From Anaerolineaceae bacterium (GTDB lineage: Bacteria; Chloroflexota; Anaerolineae; JAAYZQ01): a DNA stretch of 28,057 nucleotides. The stretch covers positions 1 through 28,057 of the forward strand of contig JAAYZQ010000118.1 of the NCBI GenBank assembly GCA_012514775.1. Reading direction: 5' to 3'. The notes beneath the pieces are model-generated. The model saw nothing but the letters and a program-made list of their open reading frames with translations. It was not told the DNA's origin and made no database searches. Position 1 is the first letter of the stretch. The number at the start of each line of letters is the position of its first letter. The position numbers and the translations under genes are program-made. Of this stretch, positions 13,201 through 21,388 are shown piece after piece.

Positions 13201-15207
13201 ATGCTGAGCAGAGGTGAACGGGTCCTGGAGTTCGGCCGCGAAGTCTGCGGCGACCTGCAGGCCGCCGAGCGGCGCGAATGGCTGGTGACCAACGGCATCG
13301 GCGGCTATGCCTCGGGCACCGTCGCCGGCGTGCTGACCCGCCGCTACCACGGTCTTCTCGTGGCCGCCCTTCAGCCGCCCGTGCGGCGCACGCTGCTCCT
13401 GACCAAGCTCGACGAAACGGCGGCCTACCACGGCGTGGACTATCCCCTGTTCGCCAATCGCTGGGCCGGCGGCGCCATCGAGCCGGCCGGCTACCACCAC
13501 CTGGAGAGCTTCTGGCTGGAGGGCACGGCGCCGGTGTGGGCCTTTGCCCTGTCCGATGCCCTGCTGGAAAAACGGATGTGGATGCAGCCCGGGGCCAACA
13601 TGACCTACGTGCGCTACACCCTGCGCCGGGGCAGCGGCCCCCTGGCCCTCGCCATCGATGCCCTGGCCAACCACCGGGACCATCACGGCAACACCCACGT
13701 CCGGGATGGAGCCCCGGACCTGGCCGTGGAAACGGTTCCCCGGGGGCTGCGCATCAGCACCGGGGCGGGCCAGGCGCTCTTTTATCTCCTGAGCGATTCG
13801 GCCCGGGCCACGCCGCGCTCCAGGTGGCATCATGACTTCTACCTGCGGGTCGAGGACTATCGCGGGCTGGACCCGCTGGACGACAACCTGTGGGCCGGCA
13901 CGTTCGAGGCGACGCTCGAGCCGGGCGATTCGCTGACGATCGTCGCGAGCGCTGCCAACGCGGACGGCGAGCCGGACCTGGATGGCGACTCGGCCTACGA
14001 GCTGCGATGGGCCACCGACGAGCTGTTGCTCGAACAGGCCAGGCTGGCTCTCGACGTCGAGCCGCCGGCCATCAAGCAGCTCGTTCTGGCCGCCGGCCAG
14101 TTCATCGTCGACCGCCGCCTGCCCGACGGCTCGGAAGGCAAGTCGGTGGTTGCCGGCTATCCCTGGTTCAGCGACTGGGGCCGCGACACGATGATCAGCC
14201 TGCCGGGCCTGACCTTGACCACGGGCCGCTACGACGTGGCGACGCGCATTCTGGAGACCTATGCCCGGTACGTAGACCGGGGCATGCTGCCCAACCGTTT
14301 CCCCGACGAGGGCCAGGCGCCGGAATACAATACCGTGGACGCCACGTTGTGGTACTTTGAGGCCGTCCGCGCCCACTATGCCGTCGCCGGGAGCCAGGGA
14401 CTGGTGCAGGACCTGTTTCCCGTGCTCAAGGAGATCGTCGACTGGCACCTGCGCGGCACGCGCTACCAGATCCACGTCGACCCCGACGACGGGCTGCTCT
14501 TTGCCGGCGAGCCCGGGGTGCAGCTCACGTGGATGGACGCCAGGGTGGACGACTGGGTGGTCACACCCCGCACCGGCAAGCCGGTGGAGGTCAACGCGCT
14601 GTGGTACAACGCCCTGCGGATCATGGTCGAGTTCGCCTGGCTGGTGGGCGAGCCGCCCGACCGGTACGAGGCGCTGGCCAAACAAGCGCGGGCCGGGTTC
14701 GCCCGCTTCTGGAACGAGGAGACGGGTTATTGCTACGACGTCCTCGACGGCCCGGAAGGGGACGACGCGAGCTTGCGCCCCAACCAGCTTCTCGCCGTGT
14801 CGCTGCGCCACAGCCCGCTGACTGCGGAGAGGCGCAAGGCCGTGGTGGACGCCTGTGCCCGGCATCTGCTCACGTCCCATGGCCTGCGCAGCCTGGACCC
14901 ACGCCACCCCGACTACAAGGGCCAACATGGCGGGGAGCGGCGGACGCGCGATGCCGCATATCACCAGGGCACTGCCTGGGGCTGGCTCCTGGGCCCCTTT
15001 GTCCGCGCGCACCTGCGCGTCTACGGCGACGCCGACGCTGCCCGCTCGTTCCTGGAGCCGATGTTCCGCCACCTGGCCGGCCACGGCGTGGGCAGCCTGA
15101 GCGAGATCTATGACGGGGATGCGCCCTTTGCCCCGCGGGGCTGCATCGCCCAGGCCTGGACCGTGGCCGAGGTGCTGCGGGCCTGGGAAGAGACGGTGAG
15201 CGCCTGA
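13201..15207 (+). CDS. Amylo-alpha-1,6-glucosidase (bacterial/archaeal glycogen-debranching type)
   Basis: The product is 668 residues. The N-terminal domain begins EWLVTNGIGGYASGTVAGVLTRRYHGLLVAAL, the hallmark of the bacterial/archaeal GDE N-domain. The C-terminal (alpha/alpha)6 glucosidase domain includes YPWFSDWGRDTMISLPGL (DWGRDT at 325-330), GMLPNRFPDEG, EYNTVDATLWYFEA, VEVNALWYNALRIM and AYHQGTAWGWLLGPF. The enzyme removes alpha-1,6-linked glucose at glycogen or maltodextrin branch points; no signal peptide is visible, so it is cytoplasmic. A TTG at 13186 is in frame, but the ATG at 13201 with GAGG 5 nt upstream fits better. It has its own promoter and is followed by a methyltransferase gene after 56 bp. 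No other glycogen gene is in the window. Confidence 0.93.
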   Translation: MLSRGERVLEFGREVCGDLQAAERREWLVTNGIGGYASGTVAGVLTRRYHGLLVAALQPPVRRTLLLTKLDETAAYHGVDYPLFANRWAGGAIEPAGYHHLESFWLEGTAPVWAFALSDALLEKRMWMQPGANMTYVRYTLRRGSGPLALAIDALANHRDHHGNTHVRDGAPDLAVETVPRGLRISTGAGQALFYLLSDSARATPRSRWHHDFYLRVEDYRGLDPLDDNLWAGTFEATLEPGDSLTIVASAANADGEPDLDGDSAYELRWATDELLLEQARLALDVEPPAIKQLVLAAGQFIVDRRLPDGSEGKSVVAGYPWFSDWGRDTMISLPGLTLTTGRYDVATRILETYARYVDRGMLPNRFPDEGQAPEYNTVDATLWYFEAVRAHYAVAGSQGLVQDLFPVLKEIVDWHLRGTRYQIHVDPDDGLLFAGEPGVQLTWMDARVDDWVVTPRTGKPVEVNALWYNALRIMVEFAWLVGEPPDRYEALAKQARAGFARFWNEETGYCYDVLDGPEGDDASLRPNQLLAVSLRHSPLTAERRKAVVDACARHLLTSHGLRSLDPRHPDYKGQHGGERRTRDAAYHQGTAWGWLLGPFVRAHLRVYGDADAARSFLEPMFRHLAGHGVGSLSEIYDGDAPFAPRGCIAQAWTVAEVLRAWEETVSA

Positions 15208-15263
15208 CGGGCGCTCCGATACGATAGCAAGCCAGTTAAGACGACCGGCACGGCGAGGTGCAT

Positions 15264-16025
15264 ATGAAACGAAATGAGCTTGTAGAGCTATGGCAACGCG
15301 AGGAGTCGCAGCCCTTCTCCGGGTGGGACTTTGCCCATCTGGACGGCCGCATGGAATCGGAGCCAACTCCGTGGTCCTACGAAGCGCGGGCTGCCGAGCT
15401 CATGCGCGGCGCGTCTTCGGTCCTCGACATGGGCACGGGCGGCGGCGAGCGCCTGCAAAAGTTGCGGGAGCACTGGCCTGGCAAGGTCGCGGTGACGGAG
15501 GACTATCCGCCCAACGTCAAGATTGCCACGGAGCGCCTGGCGCCCCTGGGGGTTCGAGTCGCCGACACCTCGCTCGCCGGCGATGACCGGCTGCCCTTTG
15601 CCGCCGGCGAGTTCGACCTCGTCCTGAACCGACACTCGAGCTTTGACGCCGGGGAAGTGGCCCGCATCCTCGCCCCGGGCGGGTCTTTTCTCACCCAGCA
15701 GGTCCATGGCCTGTGGGCCCACGACCTGTTGGCCGAGTTTGGCGCCACGTCGCCATACCCGGATGACACGCCCGAGAAGGTTGTGCCGAGGTTGAGGGCG
15801 GCCGGCCTGACCATCGCCGACGCGCGGGAGTGGCGCGGCAGCCTGACGTTTACGGATGTCGGCGCCATCGTGTACTACCTGAGGGCTGTTCCCTGGCTCG
15901 TGCCCGGATTCTCGGTGGCGACGCACCTGGAGCCCCTGCTGGCGCTCCAGCTCCGGCTGGACAGAGGCGAGAGCTTGTGCTTTGCGGCGTACAAGTTCTT
16001 GGTTGAGGCGCGCAAGGGCTTGTAG
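15264..16025 (+). CDS. SAM-dependent class I methyltransferase
   Basis: The product is 253 residues. The Rossmann SAM-binding site is VLDMGTGGGERL (motif I), followed by KVAVTEDYPPNVKIA (acidic loop) and a post-motif segment LPFAAGEFDLVLNRHSSFDAGEVARILAPGGSFLTQQV that matches Methyltransf_11-type enzymes. The C-terminal part (FTDVGAIVYYLRAVPWLVPGF) is also seen in small-molecule methyltransferases of this group. The frame opens at a GTG at 15258, but the ATG at 15264 has GAGG 5 nt upstream. It precedes the amidohydrolase gene by 29 bp and may be co-transcribed with it. The substrate cannot be predicted. Confidence 0.9.
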   Translation: MKRNELVELWQREESQPFSGWDFAHLDGRMESEPTPWSYEARAAELMRGASSVLDMGTGGGERLQKLREHWPGKVAVTEDYPPNVKIATERLAPLGVRVADTSLAGDDRLPFAAGEFDLVLNRHSSFDAGEVARILAPGGSFLTQQVHGLWAHDLLAEFGATSPYPDDTPEKVVPRLRAAGLTIADAREWRGSLTFTDVGAIVYYLRAVPWLVPGFSVATHLEPLLALQLRLDRGESLCFAAYKFLVEARKGL

Positions 16026-16054
16026 CCCTGATTCTGTTCTTGAGGGAGAGAAGA

Positions 16055-17674
16055 ATGCCCGAGTATGATGTCCTGATTCGTGGTGGAACCATCTACGACG
16101 GTAGCGGCAGCCCGCCCGTGCGGGGAGACGTGGCCGTGCAGGGAGACCGCGTGGCCGCGGTGGGTGCCCTGGGGCGGGCCAGTGCCCGCCTCGAGATCGA
16201 CGCCGGCGGCCTGGCCGTGGCTCCGGGCTTTATCAATATGCTGAGTTGGGCCAACGTCTCGCTCCTGGTCGACGGCCGCTCGCAGAGCGACCTGCGCCAG
16301 GGTGTGACCCTGGAGGTGCTGGGCGAGGGCTGGTCCATGGGGCCCCTGAACCCGGCCATGAAGGCCAACATGGTCGAGCGCCAGGGTGACCTGCGCTACG
16401 ACGTGCCCTGGAATACCCTGGGCGAATACCTGGCCCACCTGGAGCGCCGCGGCGTGTCGACCAACGTCGCCTCCTTTGTGGGCGCCACCACGGTGCGCAT
16501 CCACGTCCTGGGCTACGAGGACCGGCCACCAACGTCCGGCGAGCTGCTGCGGATGCAGGCCCTCGTGCGGCAGGCCATGGAGGAAGGGGCCATGGGCCTC
16601 TCCTCGGCGCTGATCTATGCCCCGGCCTGCTATTCCACGGACGACGAGCTGGCGGCCCTGGCGCGCGTCGTGGGGAAAAGGGGCGGGCTCTATATATCGC
16701 ACATTCGCAACGAGGGCGGGCGCCTCCTGGAGTCCATCGACGGGCTCATTGCCATCGCGCGCCGGGCCGGGGTGGCCGCCGAGATCTATCACCTCAAGGC
16801 CTCGGGCCGCGACAATTGGGGCCTCATGGACGGGGCCATCGCCCGCATCGAGGCGGCCCGCGCCGCGGGGCTGCCCCTCACGGCCGATATGTACACCTAC
16901 CCCGCCTCGTCGACGGGGCTGGACGCCACCATGCCGCCCTGGGTGCAGGAGGGCGGGCACCGGGCGTGGGTCGAGCGCCTGAAAGACCCGGCGATCCGCG
17001 AGCGCCTGAAGGTCGAGATGGTGACGCCCACGAACGAGTGGGAGAGCACCTTCCAGGCCACCGGCTCGGCGGAGAATATTCTTCTCGTCGGCTTCAAGAG
17101 CGAGGCCCTCAAGCCCCTCATTGGCCAGACGCTGGCGGCGGTGGCCGCCCAACGGGGCAAGTCGCCGGAGGAGACGGCCATGGACCTGGTCATCGAGGAC
17201 GACAGCGACGTGGGTTGCGTCTATTTTACCATGTCGGAAGACAACGTGCGCAAGCAGATCGCCCTCCCCTGGGTGAGCTTTGGCAGCGACGGCGCGTCGC
17301 TGGCGGCCGAGGGCGCTTTTTTGAAATCCAATACCCACCCGCGGGCCTATGGCAACTTTGCCCGGCTGTTGGGCAAGTACGTTCGCGAGGAGGGTGTCAT
17401 CCCGCTGGAGGAGGCCGTGCGCCGCCTGACGTCGCTGCCGGCGGCCAACCTGAAGCTGGAGAAGCGGGGCCGCCTGCTGCCCGGCTACCATGCCGACGTA
17501 GCCGTCTTTGACCCGGCCACGATCCGGGATCGGGCGACGTTCCAGGAGCCACATCGTTACGCAGAGGGCATGGTTCACGTCCTCGTCAACGGCGTGCAGG
17601 TGCTCAAGGACGGCGAGCACACGGGAGCCGCGCCGGGGCGCGCCGTGCGCGGGCCCGGCTGGCGCGGGCACTGA
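16055..17674 (+). CDS. D-aminoacylase-like amidohydrolase lacking the HxH motif
   Basis: The product is 539 residues, typical of N-acyl-D-amino-acid deacylases. The N-terminal beta-strands (YDVLIRGGTIYDGSGSPP, then GDVAVQGDRVAAVG) and GGLAVAPGFI are standard. Where the family normally has a metal-binding HxH after PGFID, this protein reads NMLSWANVSL (61-70), and the family GNCG-like block is replaced by LGEGWSMGP. Other candidate metal or catalytic residues remain: His216 in YISHIRNEGG, His246 in YHLKASG, Asp412 in FGSDGAS and His428 in THPRAYG. It may therefore bind one metal ion or have a changed activity. The start is the ATG at 16055 after GAGGGAGAG. A serine hydrolase gene follows after 22 bp, probably in the same operon. 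No signal peptide; cytoplasmic. Confidence 0.88.
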   Translation: MPEYDVLIRGGTIYDGSGSPPVRGDVAVQGDRVAAVGALGRASARLEIDAGGLAVAPGFINMLSWANVSLLVDGRSQSDLRQGVTLEVLGEGWSMGPLNPAMKANMVERQGDLRYDVPWNTLGEYLAHLERRGVSTNVASFVGATTVRIHVLGYEDRPPTSGELLRMQALVRQAMEEGAMGLSSALIYAPACYSTDDELAALARVVGKRGGLYISHIRNEGGRLLESIDGLIAIARRAGVAAEIYHLKASGRDNWGLMDGAIARIEAARAAGLPLTADMYTYPASSTGLDATMPPWVQEGGHRAWVERLKDPAIRERLKVEMVTPTNEWESTFQATGSAENILLVGFKSEALKPLIGQTLAAVAAQRGKSPEETAMDLVIEDDSDVGCVYFTMSEDNVRKQIALPWVSFGSDGASLAAEGAFLKSNTHPRAYGNFARLLGKYVREEGVIPLEEAVRRLTSLPAANLKLEKRGRLLPGYHADVAVFDPATIRDRATFQEPHRYAEGMVHVLVNGVQVLKDGEHTGAAPGRAVRGPGWRGH

Positions 17675-17696
17675 GCGAGGACGAAAGGAGGACACG

Positions 17697-19298
17697 ATGG
17701 CACTCAACATCTACGGGCTCGAGCAGAGAATTGCCGACGTCATGGGCCAGGCGCGAATCCCCGGCATGGCCCTGGCCCTGTTCCAGGGGCAGGAGGTGGT
17801 GTATGCCCGCGGTTTTGGCGTCACTGCCGTCGACGACGGTGGGCTACCCGTCACGCCCCGCACCCTGTTCCGCATCGGCTCCCTGACCAAGTCCATGACT
17901 GCCGCCGCGATCATGCGCTTCGTGGAGCGGGGCGACCTGGACCTGGACGCCCCGGTGAGCCGCTACGTGCCCTGGCTGCGTTTCAGCCAGGCGGGCGCCG
18001 AGGAGCGTATCACGCTGCGGATGCTCCTCAGCCACAGCGCCGGCCTGCCCACCGCCTATGCGCCCTTTGGCTATAGGGGAGAGGATGGGCTGGAGTCCTA
18101 CGTGCGCGACGAGGTGTCGGGCTACGAGTTCACGGCGCCGCCCGGCAAGCTCTACTCCTACAGCAACCCCGGCGTCCGGGTGGCCGGCCTGATCCTGCAG
18201 GTCGTCGCCGGCCGGCCCTACACCGAGCTGATGCAGGAGCTGGTGTTCGATCCGCTGGACATGGAGCGCACCACGTTCGATCTCACGGTGGCCATCACCT
18301 ATCCCGTGGCCCAGTCGCACGGCCTGGACGACGACGGCAACCTGAGGGTGTGGCATCGCTATTCCGACAACACGGGCTCCTATCCCTCCGGCTCGGTTAT
18401 CTCTACCGCCGTCGACATGGCCCACTATGGGCTGATGCACCTCAACGCCGGCGTCCACAGGGGGCGCCGCGTCCTCGCTCCCGAGTCCGTCGCCGAGATA
18501 CAGAGCGTGGTGGCCGACTGCTACGGGGTGGGGGGCGGCGGCTATGGGCTGGGGTTCCACGTGGACCGCTACAAGGGCCGGCGCCGGGTGTGGCACGAGG
18601 GCTCTATCAGCACCTATGGCAGCCGGCTGGTGCTGCTGCCCGAGGCAGGCACCGGCGTCGTCCTATTCAACAACCGCTGCCCGGGGTTCTGGACCACGGC
18701 GGCGGCCCTGGCCGACTCTATCCTGGACGAGTTCCTGGGCCTGCCGGCCACGGCGACCGAGCCGCCATTGGTCGAGCCGGACCGCGGCCGCTGGCAGCGG
18801 TACGAGGGCGCCTACCTGGGGGACTGGCGGGGCCTGGCCGAGGTCGAGGTCGACAAGGGGCAACTGGTCCTCACCTGGAATGGCGAGGCCCTGCCCCTGT
18901 CCGCAGTCCGGCCGGATCTCTACTGGGCCCGCAGGCCGGGCGACGGCGAGATAGTGTCCGTCGGGTTCGTGCCCGAGGAGGAGGGGCAGGTCCAGTACGT
19001 GCAGGTCAACAGCTCGCCCTGCCGGCGCTGGGTCCCGGATACGAGCCCTGCGCTGCCTTCCGACGAGTGGGCCGCCTATGCCGGCCACTATGTCGGGGCG
19101 GAAGGGCTACGCGTGCGCCTGGAAGGGGACCGGCTGCTCCTCTATTCGGAGGACGTTGGCCGCGAGATGGCTTGCGTGCCCCTGGGCGGCCACCGCTTTG
19201 CCAGCGACGTGGGCGTGATCGAGTTCCAGGTGGCGGAGGATGGCAGCGTGCCGGCGCTGCGCTTTGGCCACATCTGGACCTTGAGCCGGGCCTCGTAG
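17697..19298 (+). CDS. Serine hydrolase, class C beta-lactamase/D-aminopeptidase-like
   Basis: The product is 533 residues. The N-terminal catalytic domain has the SxxK motif SLTK (Ser62, Lys65), the YxN motif YSN (Tyr155-Asn157, in LYSYSNPGVRVAGLI) and an HxG motif (His300-Gly302, WHEGSIS) where beta-lactamases have KTG. The HxG form is typical of esterases and D-aminopeptidases in this family. Two beta-rich C-terminal regions (about 355-440 and 445-533; YEGAYLGDWRGLAEVEV, YAGHYVGAEGLRVRL) recall the extra domains of D-aminopeptidase DAP. No signal peptide is seen, which argues against a periplasmic penicillin-binding role. AAGGAGG lies 5 nt before the ATG. Being downstream of a D-aminoacylase-like gene, a role in hydrolysing D-residue peptides is plausible but unproven. 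Confidence 0.92.
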   Translation: MALNIYGLEQRIADVMGQARIPGMALALFQGQEVVYARGFGVTAVDDGGLPVTPRTLFRIGSLTKSMTAAAIMRFVERGDLDLDAPVSRYVPWLRFSQAGAEERITLRMLLSHSAGLPTAYAPFGYRGEDGLESYVRDEVSGYEFTAPPGKLYSYSNPGVRVAGLILQVVAGRPYTELMQELVFDPLDMERTTFDLTVAITYPVAQSHGLDDDGNLRVWHRYSDNTGSYPSGSVISTAVDMAHYGLMHLNAGVHRGRRVLAPESVAEIQSVVADCYGVGGGGYGLGFHVDRYKGRRRVWHEGSISTYGSRLVLLPEAGTGVVLFNNRCPGFWTTAAALADSILDEFLGLPATATEPPLVEPDRGRWQRYEGAYLGDWRGLAEVEVDKGQLVLTWNGEALPLSAVRPDLYWARRPGDGEIVSVGFVPEEEGQVQYVQVNSSPCRRWVPDTSPALPSDEWAAYAGHYVGAEGLRVRLEGDRLLLYSEDVGREMACVPLGGHRFASDVGVIEFQVAEDGSVPALRFGHIWTLSRAS

Positions 19299-19345
19299 CA
19301 TCGCGAGCGGGCGGTGCCGGAGCGACAGGCCCGGCACCCCAGGCT

Positions 19346-19397
19346 CGCGCGGATCAGAATCCAGGGCTCTCGAGAGCCATGGATCCTGATCCGCGCG
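19346..19397. terminator. 52-bp near-perfect palindrome between convergent genes
   Basis: The 26-bp arms 19346-19371 and 19372-19397 match at 24 positions and meet without a loop at CTCGAG. It lies between the serine hydrolase (ends 19298) and dppC (ends 19460 on the other strand). A bidirectional terminator or a cruciform-forming repeat is likely. No T-tract is present. Confidence 0.6.
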
Positions 19398-19459
19398 GAG
19401 GCTTGTGGGAAGGCTGCTCCACGAGCGGGCGGCCCGCGAACGCCTCTGCAACCGAGCCG

Positions 19460-20383
19460 CTAGCGTCTGAGGTAGGGATCGAGGGCGTCGCGCAAGCCAT
19501 CGCCCAGCAGGTTAAAGCTGAGGACGGTGATGAGGATGGCCAGGCCCGGCCAGATGGACAGCCAGGGCACCTGGCGTAGATACTCCCGGCTGCTTTCCAG
19601 CATCTGGCCCCACGATGGCGTCGTCGGCGGCACCCCCAGGCCGATAAAGCTCAACCCAGCCTCGGCCATGATGGCCCCCGGGATGGCCATGGTGGTGATG
19701 ACGATGAGGGGCGCCAGGCAGTTGGGCAGCACGTGGCGAAAGATGATGCGCCCCGTGCCCGCCCCCATGGCCCGGGCGGCGTCGACGTAAGTGCGCTCTT
19801 TGATGGACAGCACCTGGCCGCGCATGATGCGCGCCCGGCCTGCCCAGCCGACGATGCCCAGGCCGAGAATGATGCCCATCAGCCCGTGCCCCGGCCCCAG
19901 GACAAACATGAGGGCCATCATGAATAACAGGCTGGGAAAGGCGAAAAAGGCGTCGGCCAGGCGCATGATGAGGTCGTCGAGCCAGCCGCCATAGTAGCCC
20001 GCTATCAGCCCCAGGAGGATGGCCAGCACCAGCGAAACGAACTGCGGCAAGAAGCCCACCAGTAGCGAGATACGCGTGCCATAGATCAGGCGGCTTAGCA
20101 CGTCGCGTCCGTGGCGGTCGGTGCCCAGCCAGTGCTGGGCATTGGGCGGCACGTGGCTCTCCCGCAGATTTTGTTTGAGGGGATCGTAGGGGGCGACGAC
20201 GTCGGCCAGGATGGCCACGAGGAACAGCAATACGATGATGACCAGCCCGATCATGGCCAGCTTGTTGCGCTTCAACTGGCGCCAGGCATCGCTGAAAAAG
20301 CTCTCCCGCGGGCGTTGCAGTTCGGCGACCCTCGTTTCGTCGCCGGCCATGTTCTCGGGGCTGGCAACCGCGTTTGCACCCAT
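19460..20383 (-). CDS. dppC: Peptide ABC transporter permease, DppC/OppC family
   Basis: The product is 307 residues. The N-terminus has the OppC_N motif (AWRQLKRNKLAMIGLVIIVLL) and APYDPLKQN. Then come WLGTDRHGRDVLSRLIYG and several membrane helices. The EAA loop that contacts the ATPase subunits is YVDAARAMGAGTGRIIFRHVLPN, followed by LSFIGLGVPPTTPSWGQML, which is strongly conserved. GGAGAG lies 5 nt before the ATG. It starts 18 bp after dppB and is the last gene of the operon. No ATP-binding subunit gene follows: the next gene is convergent. The DppB/C pair would form the membrane channel for oligopeptides or related solutes. Confidence 0.95.
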   Translation of the reverse strand: MGANAVASPENMAGDETRVAELQRPRESFFSDAWRQLKRNKLAMIGLVIIVLLFLVAILADVVAPYDPLKQNLRESHVPPNAQHWLGTDRHGRDVLSRLIYGTRISLLVGFLPQFVSLVLAILLGLIAGYYGGWLDDLIMRLADAFFAFPSLLFMMALMFVLGPGHGLMGIILGLGIVGWAGRARIMRGQVLSIKERTYVDAARAMGAGTGRIIFRHVLPNCLAPLIVITTMAIPGAIMAEAGLSFIGLGVPPTTPSWGQMLESSREYLRQVPWLSIWPGLAILITVLSFNLLGDGLRDALDPYLRR

Positions 20384-20401
20384 TGCATCTCTCCGGTTCT
20401 G

Positions 20402-21331
20402 TTACTGATACCGGATCCTGGGATCCAGGAATCCGTACAGGATGTCCACCGCCAGGTTGACGGCAAGGAAAATAAATGCGCAAAAAATGACGTCGCCCTG
20501 GATGAGAAACAGGTCCCGGTTAAAGGTGGCATCGAGGAGCAGCTTGCCGATGCCAGGGAGACCGAAGACGATCTCGATAAAGGCCACGCCCGTGAGATAG
20601 GAGCCAAAACCGATGGCTTCCATGGTTACCAGTGGGATGAGGGCGTTGCGAAAGACGTGCCGCCCGACGACGGCCCGCTCGCGCAGGCCTTTGGCCCGTG
20701 CCGTGCGCACGTAATCATCGCGCAGCACCTCCAACAGGCAGGATCGCGTCATGCGCGCCGTGGACGCCGAGCCCACCAGGCCGAGGGTCAGGGCCGGCAG
20801 CACCAGGGACCGCCAGCCCTCAGATGTGCCGGATACGGGCAGCAGCCCCAGTTTGAAGGCAAAGACCAACTGCAAGATCAGGGCCAGCCAGAAGACAGGG
20901 ATCGAGACACCCACCAGGGCGACGAGCATCCCGGCATAGTCCGACAGGGTGTACTGCTTCAGGGCCGAGATGGTACCCGCCGGGATGCCGATGAGCAGGT
21001 CGATGATCATGGCCAGCACGGCCAGGGTCATGGTGAGCTGCACCCTCTCCAGGATGAGGTCCGTGACCGGCTGCCGATAAAAGAAGGACTTGCCAAAGTC
21101 GCCGCGAATGGCGCCGCCCAGAAAGCGAAGATACTGCACGATCACCGGCTGGTCCAGCCCGTACTCGTGCCGGATGCGCTCCACCAGGGTCGTCTGCGAG
21201 GCGGCGCGTGGGCCAAGCATGGTGACCACTGGATCTCCGGGCACGATGTTCATCAGGCCAAAGGCGATCACCGTCACCAGCAGGAATACCGGGATCATCT
21301 GCAGGATGCGTCGGATGATATAGGTCCGCAT
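20402..21331 (-). CDS. dppB: Peptide ABC transporter permease, DppB/OppB family
   Basis: The product is 309 residues. The N-terminal block MRTYIIRRILQMIPVFLLVT and the FGLMNIVPGDPVVTMLG segment are classical for DppB. The LDQPVIVQYLRFLGGAIRGDFGKSF region and the EAA loop YVRTARAKGLRERAVVGRHVFRNALIPLVT match the family, as does FGLPGIGKLLLDATFNRDL. Several membrane helices are present. AGGAG precedes the ATG. It lies 57 bp after the binding-protein gene, with a 12-bp hairpin between them. Confidence 0.95.
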   Translation of the reverse strand: MRTYIIRRILQMIPVFLLVTVIAFGLMNIVPGDPVVTMLGPRAASQTTLVERIRHEYGLDQPVIVQYLRFLGGAIRGDFGKSFFYRQPVTDLILERVQLTMTLAVLAMIIDLLIGIPAGTISALKQYTLSDYAGMLVALVGVSIPVFWLALILQLVFAFKLGLLPVSGTSEGWRSLVLPALTLGLVGSASTARMTRSCLLEVLRDDYVRTARAKGLRERAVVGRHVFRNALIPLVTMEAIGFGSYLTGVAFIEIVFGLPGIGKLLLDATFNRDLFLIQGDVIFCAFIFLAVNLAVDILYGFLDPRIRYQ

Positions 21332-21349
21332 AGCTTCTCCTGAGGAAGG

Positions 21350-21377
21350 GTGTGGGGGCGCGCCAGCGCCCCCACAC
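21350..21377 (-). other. Intercistronic hairpin after the substrate-binding protein gene
   Basis: A perfect 12-bp stem GTGTGGGGGCGC (21350-21361) with GCGCCCCCACAC (21366-21377) closes a 4-nt loop. It lies between the binding-protein stop (21389) and the dppB start (21331). In many ABC operons such a stem protects the upstream message so that more binding protein than permease is made. No U-tract follows, so partial termination is less likely. Confidence 0.6.
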
Positions 21378-21388
21378 CACGGCTGCTG

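Noticed and set aside
13063..15366. 767-residue minus-strand ORF opposite the debranching enzyme
   Set aside because: A shadow; it also spans the intergenic promoter region and has no recognisable domain.
15875..17710. 611-residue minus-strand ORF opposite the amidohydrolase
   Set aside because: A shadow of a gene with clear amidohydrolase motifs on the plus strand.
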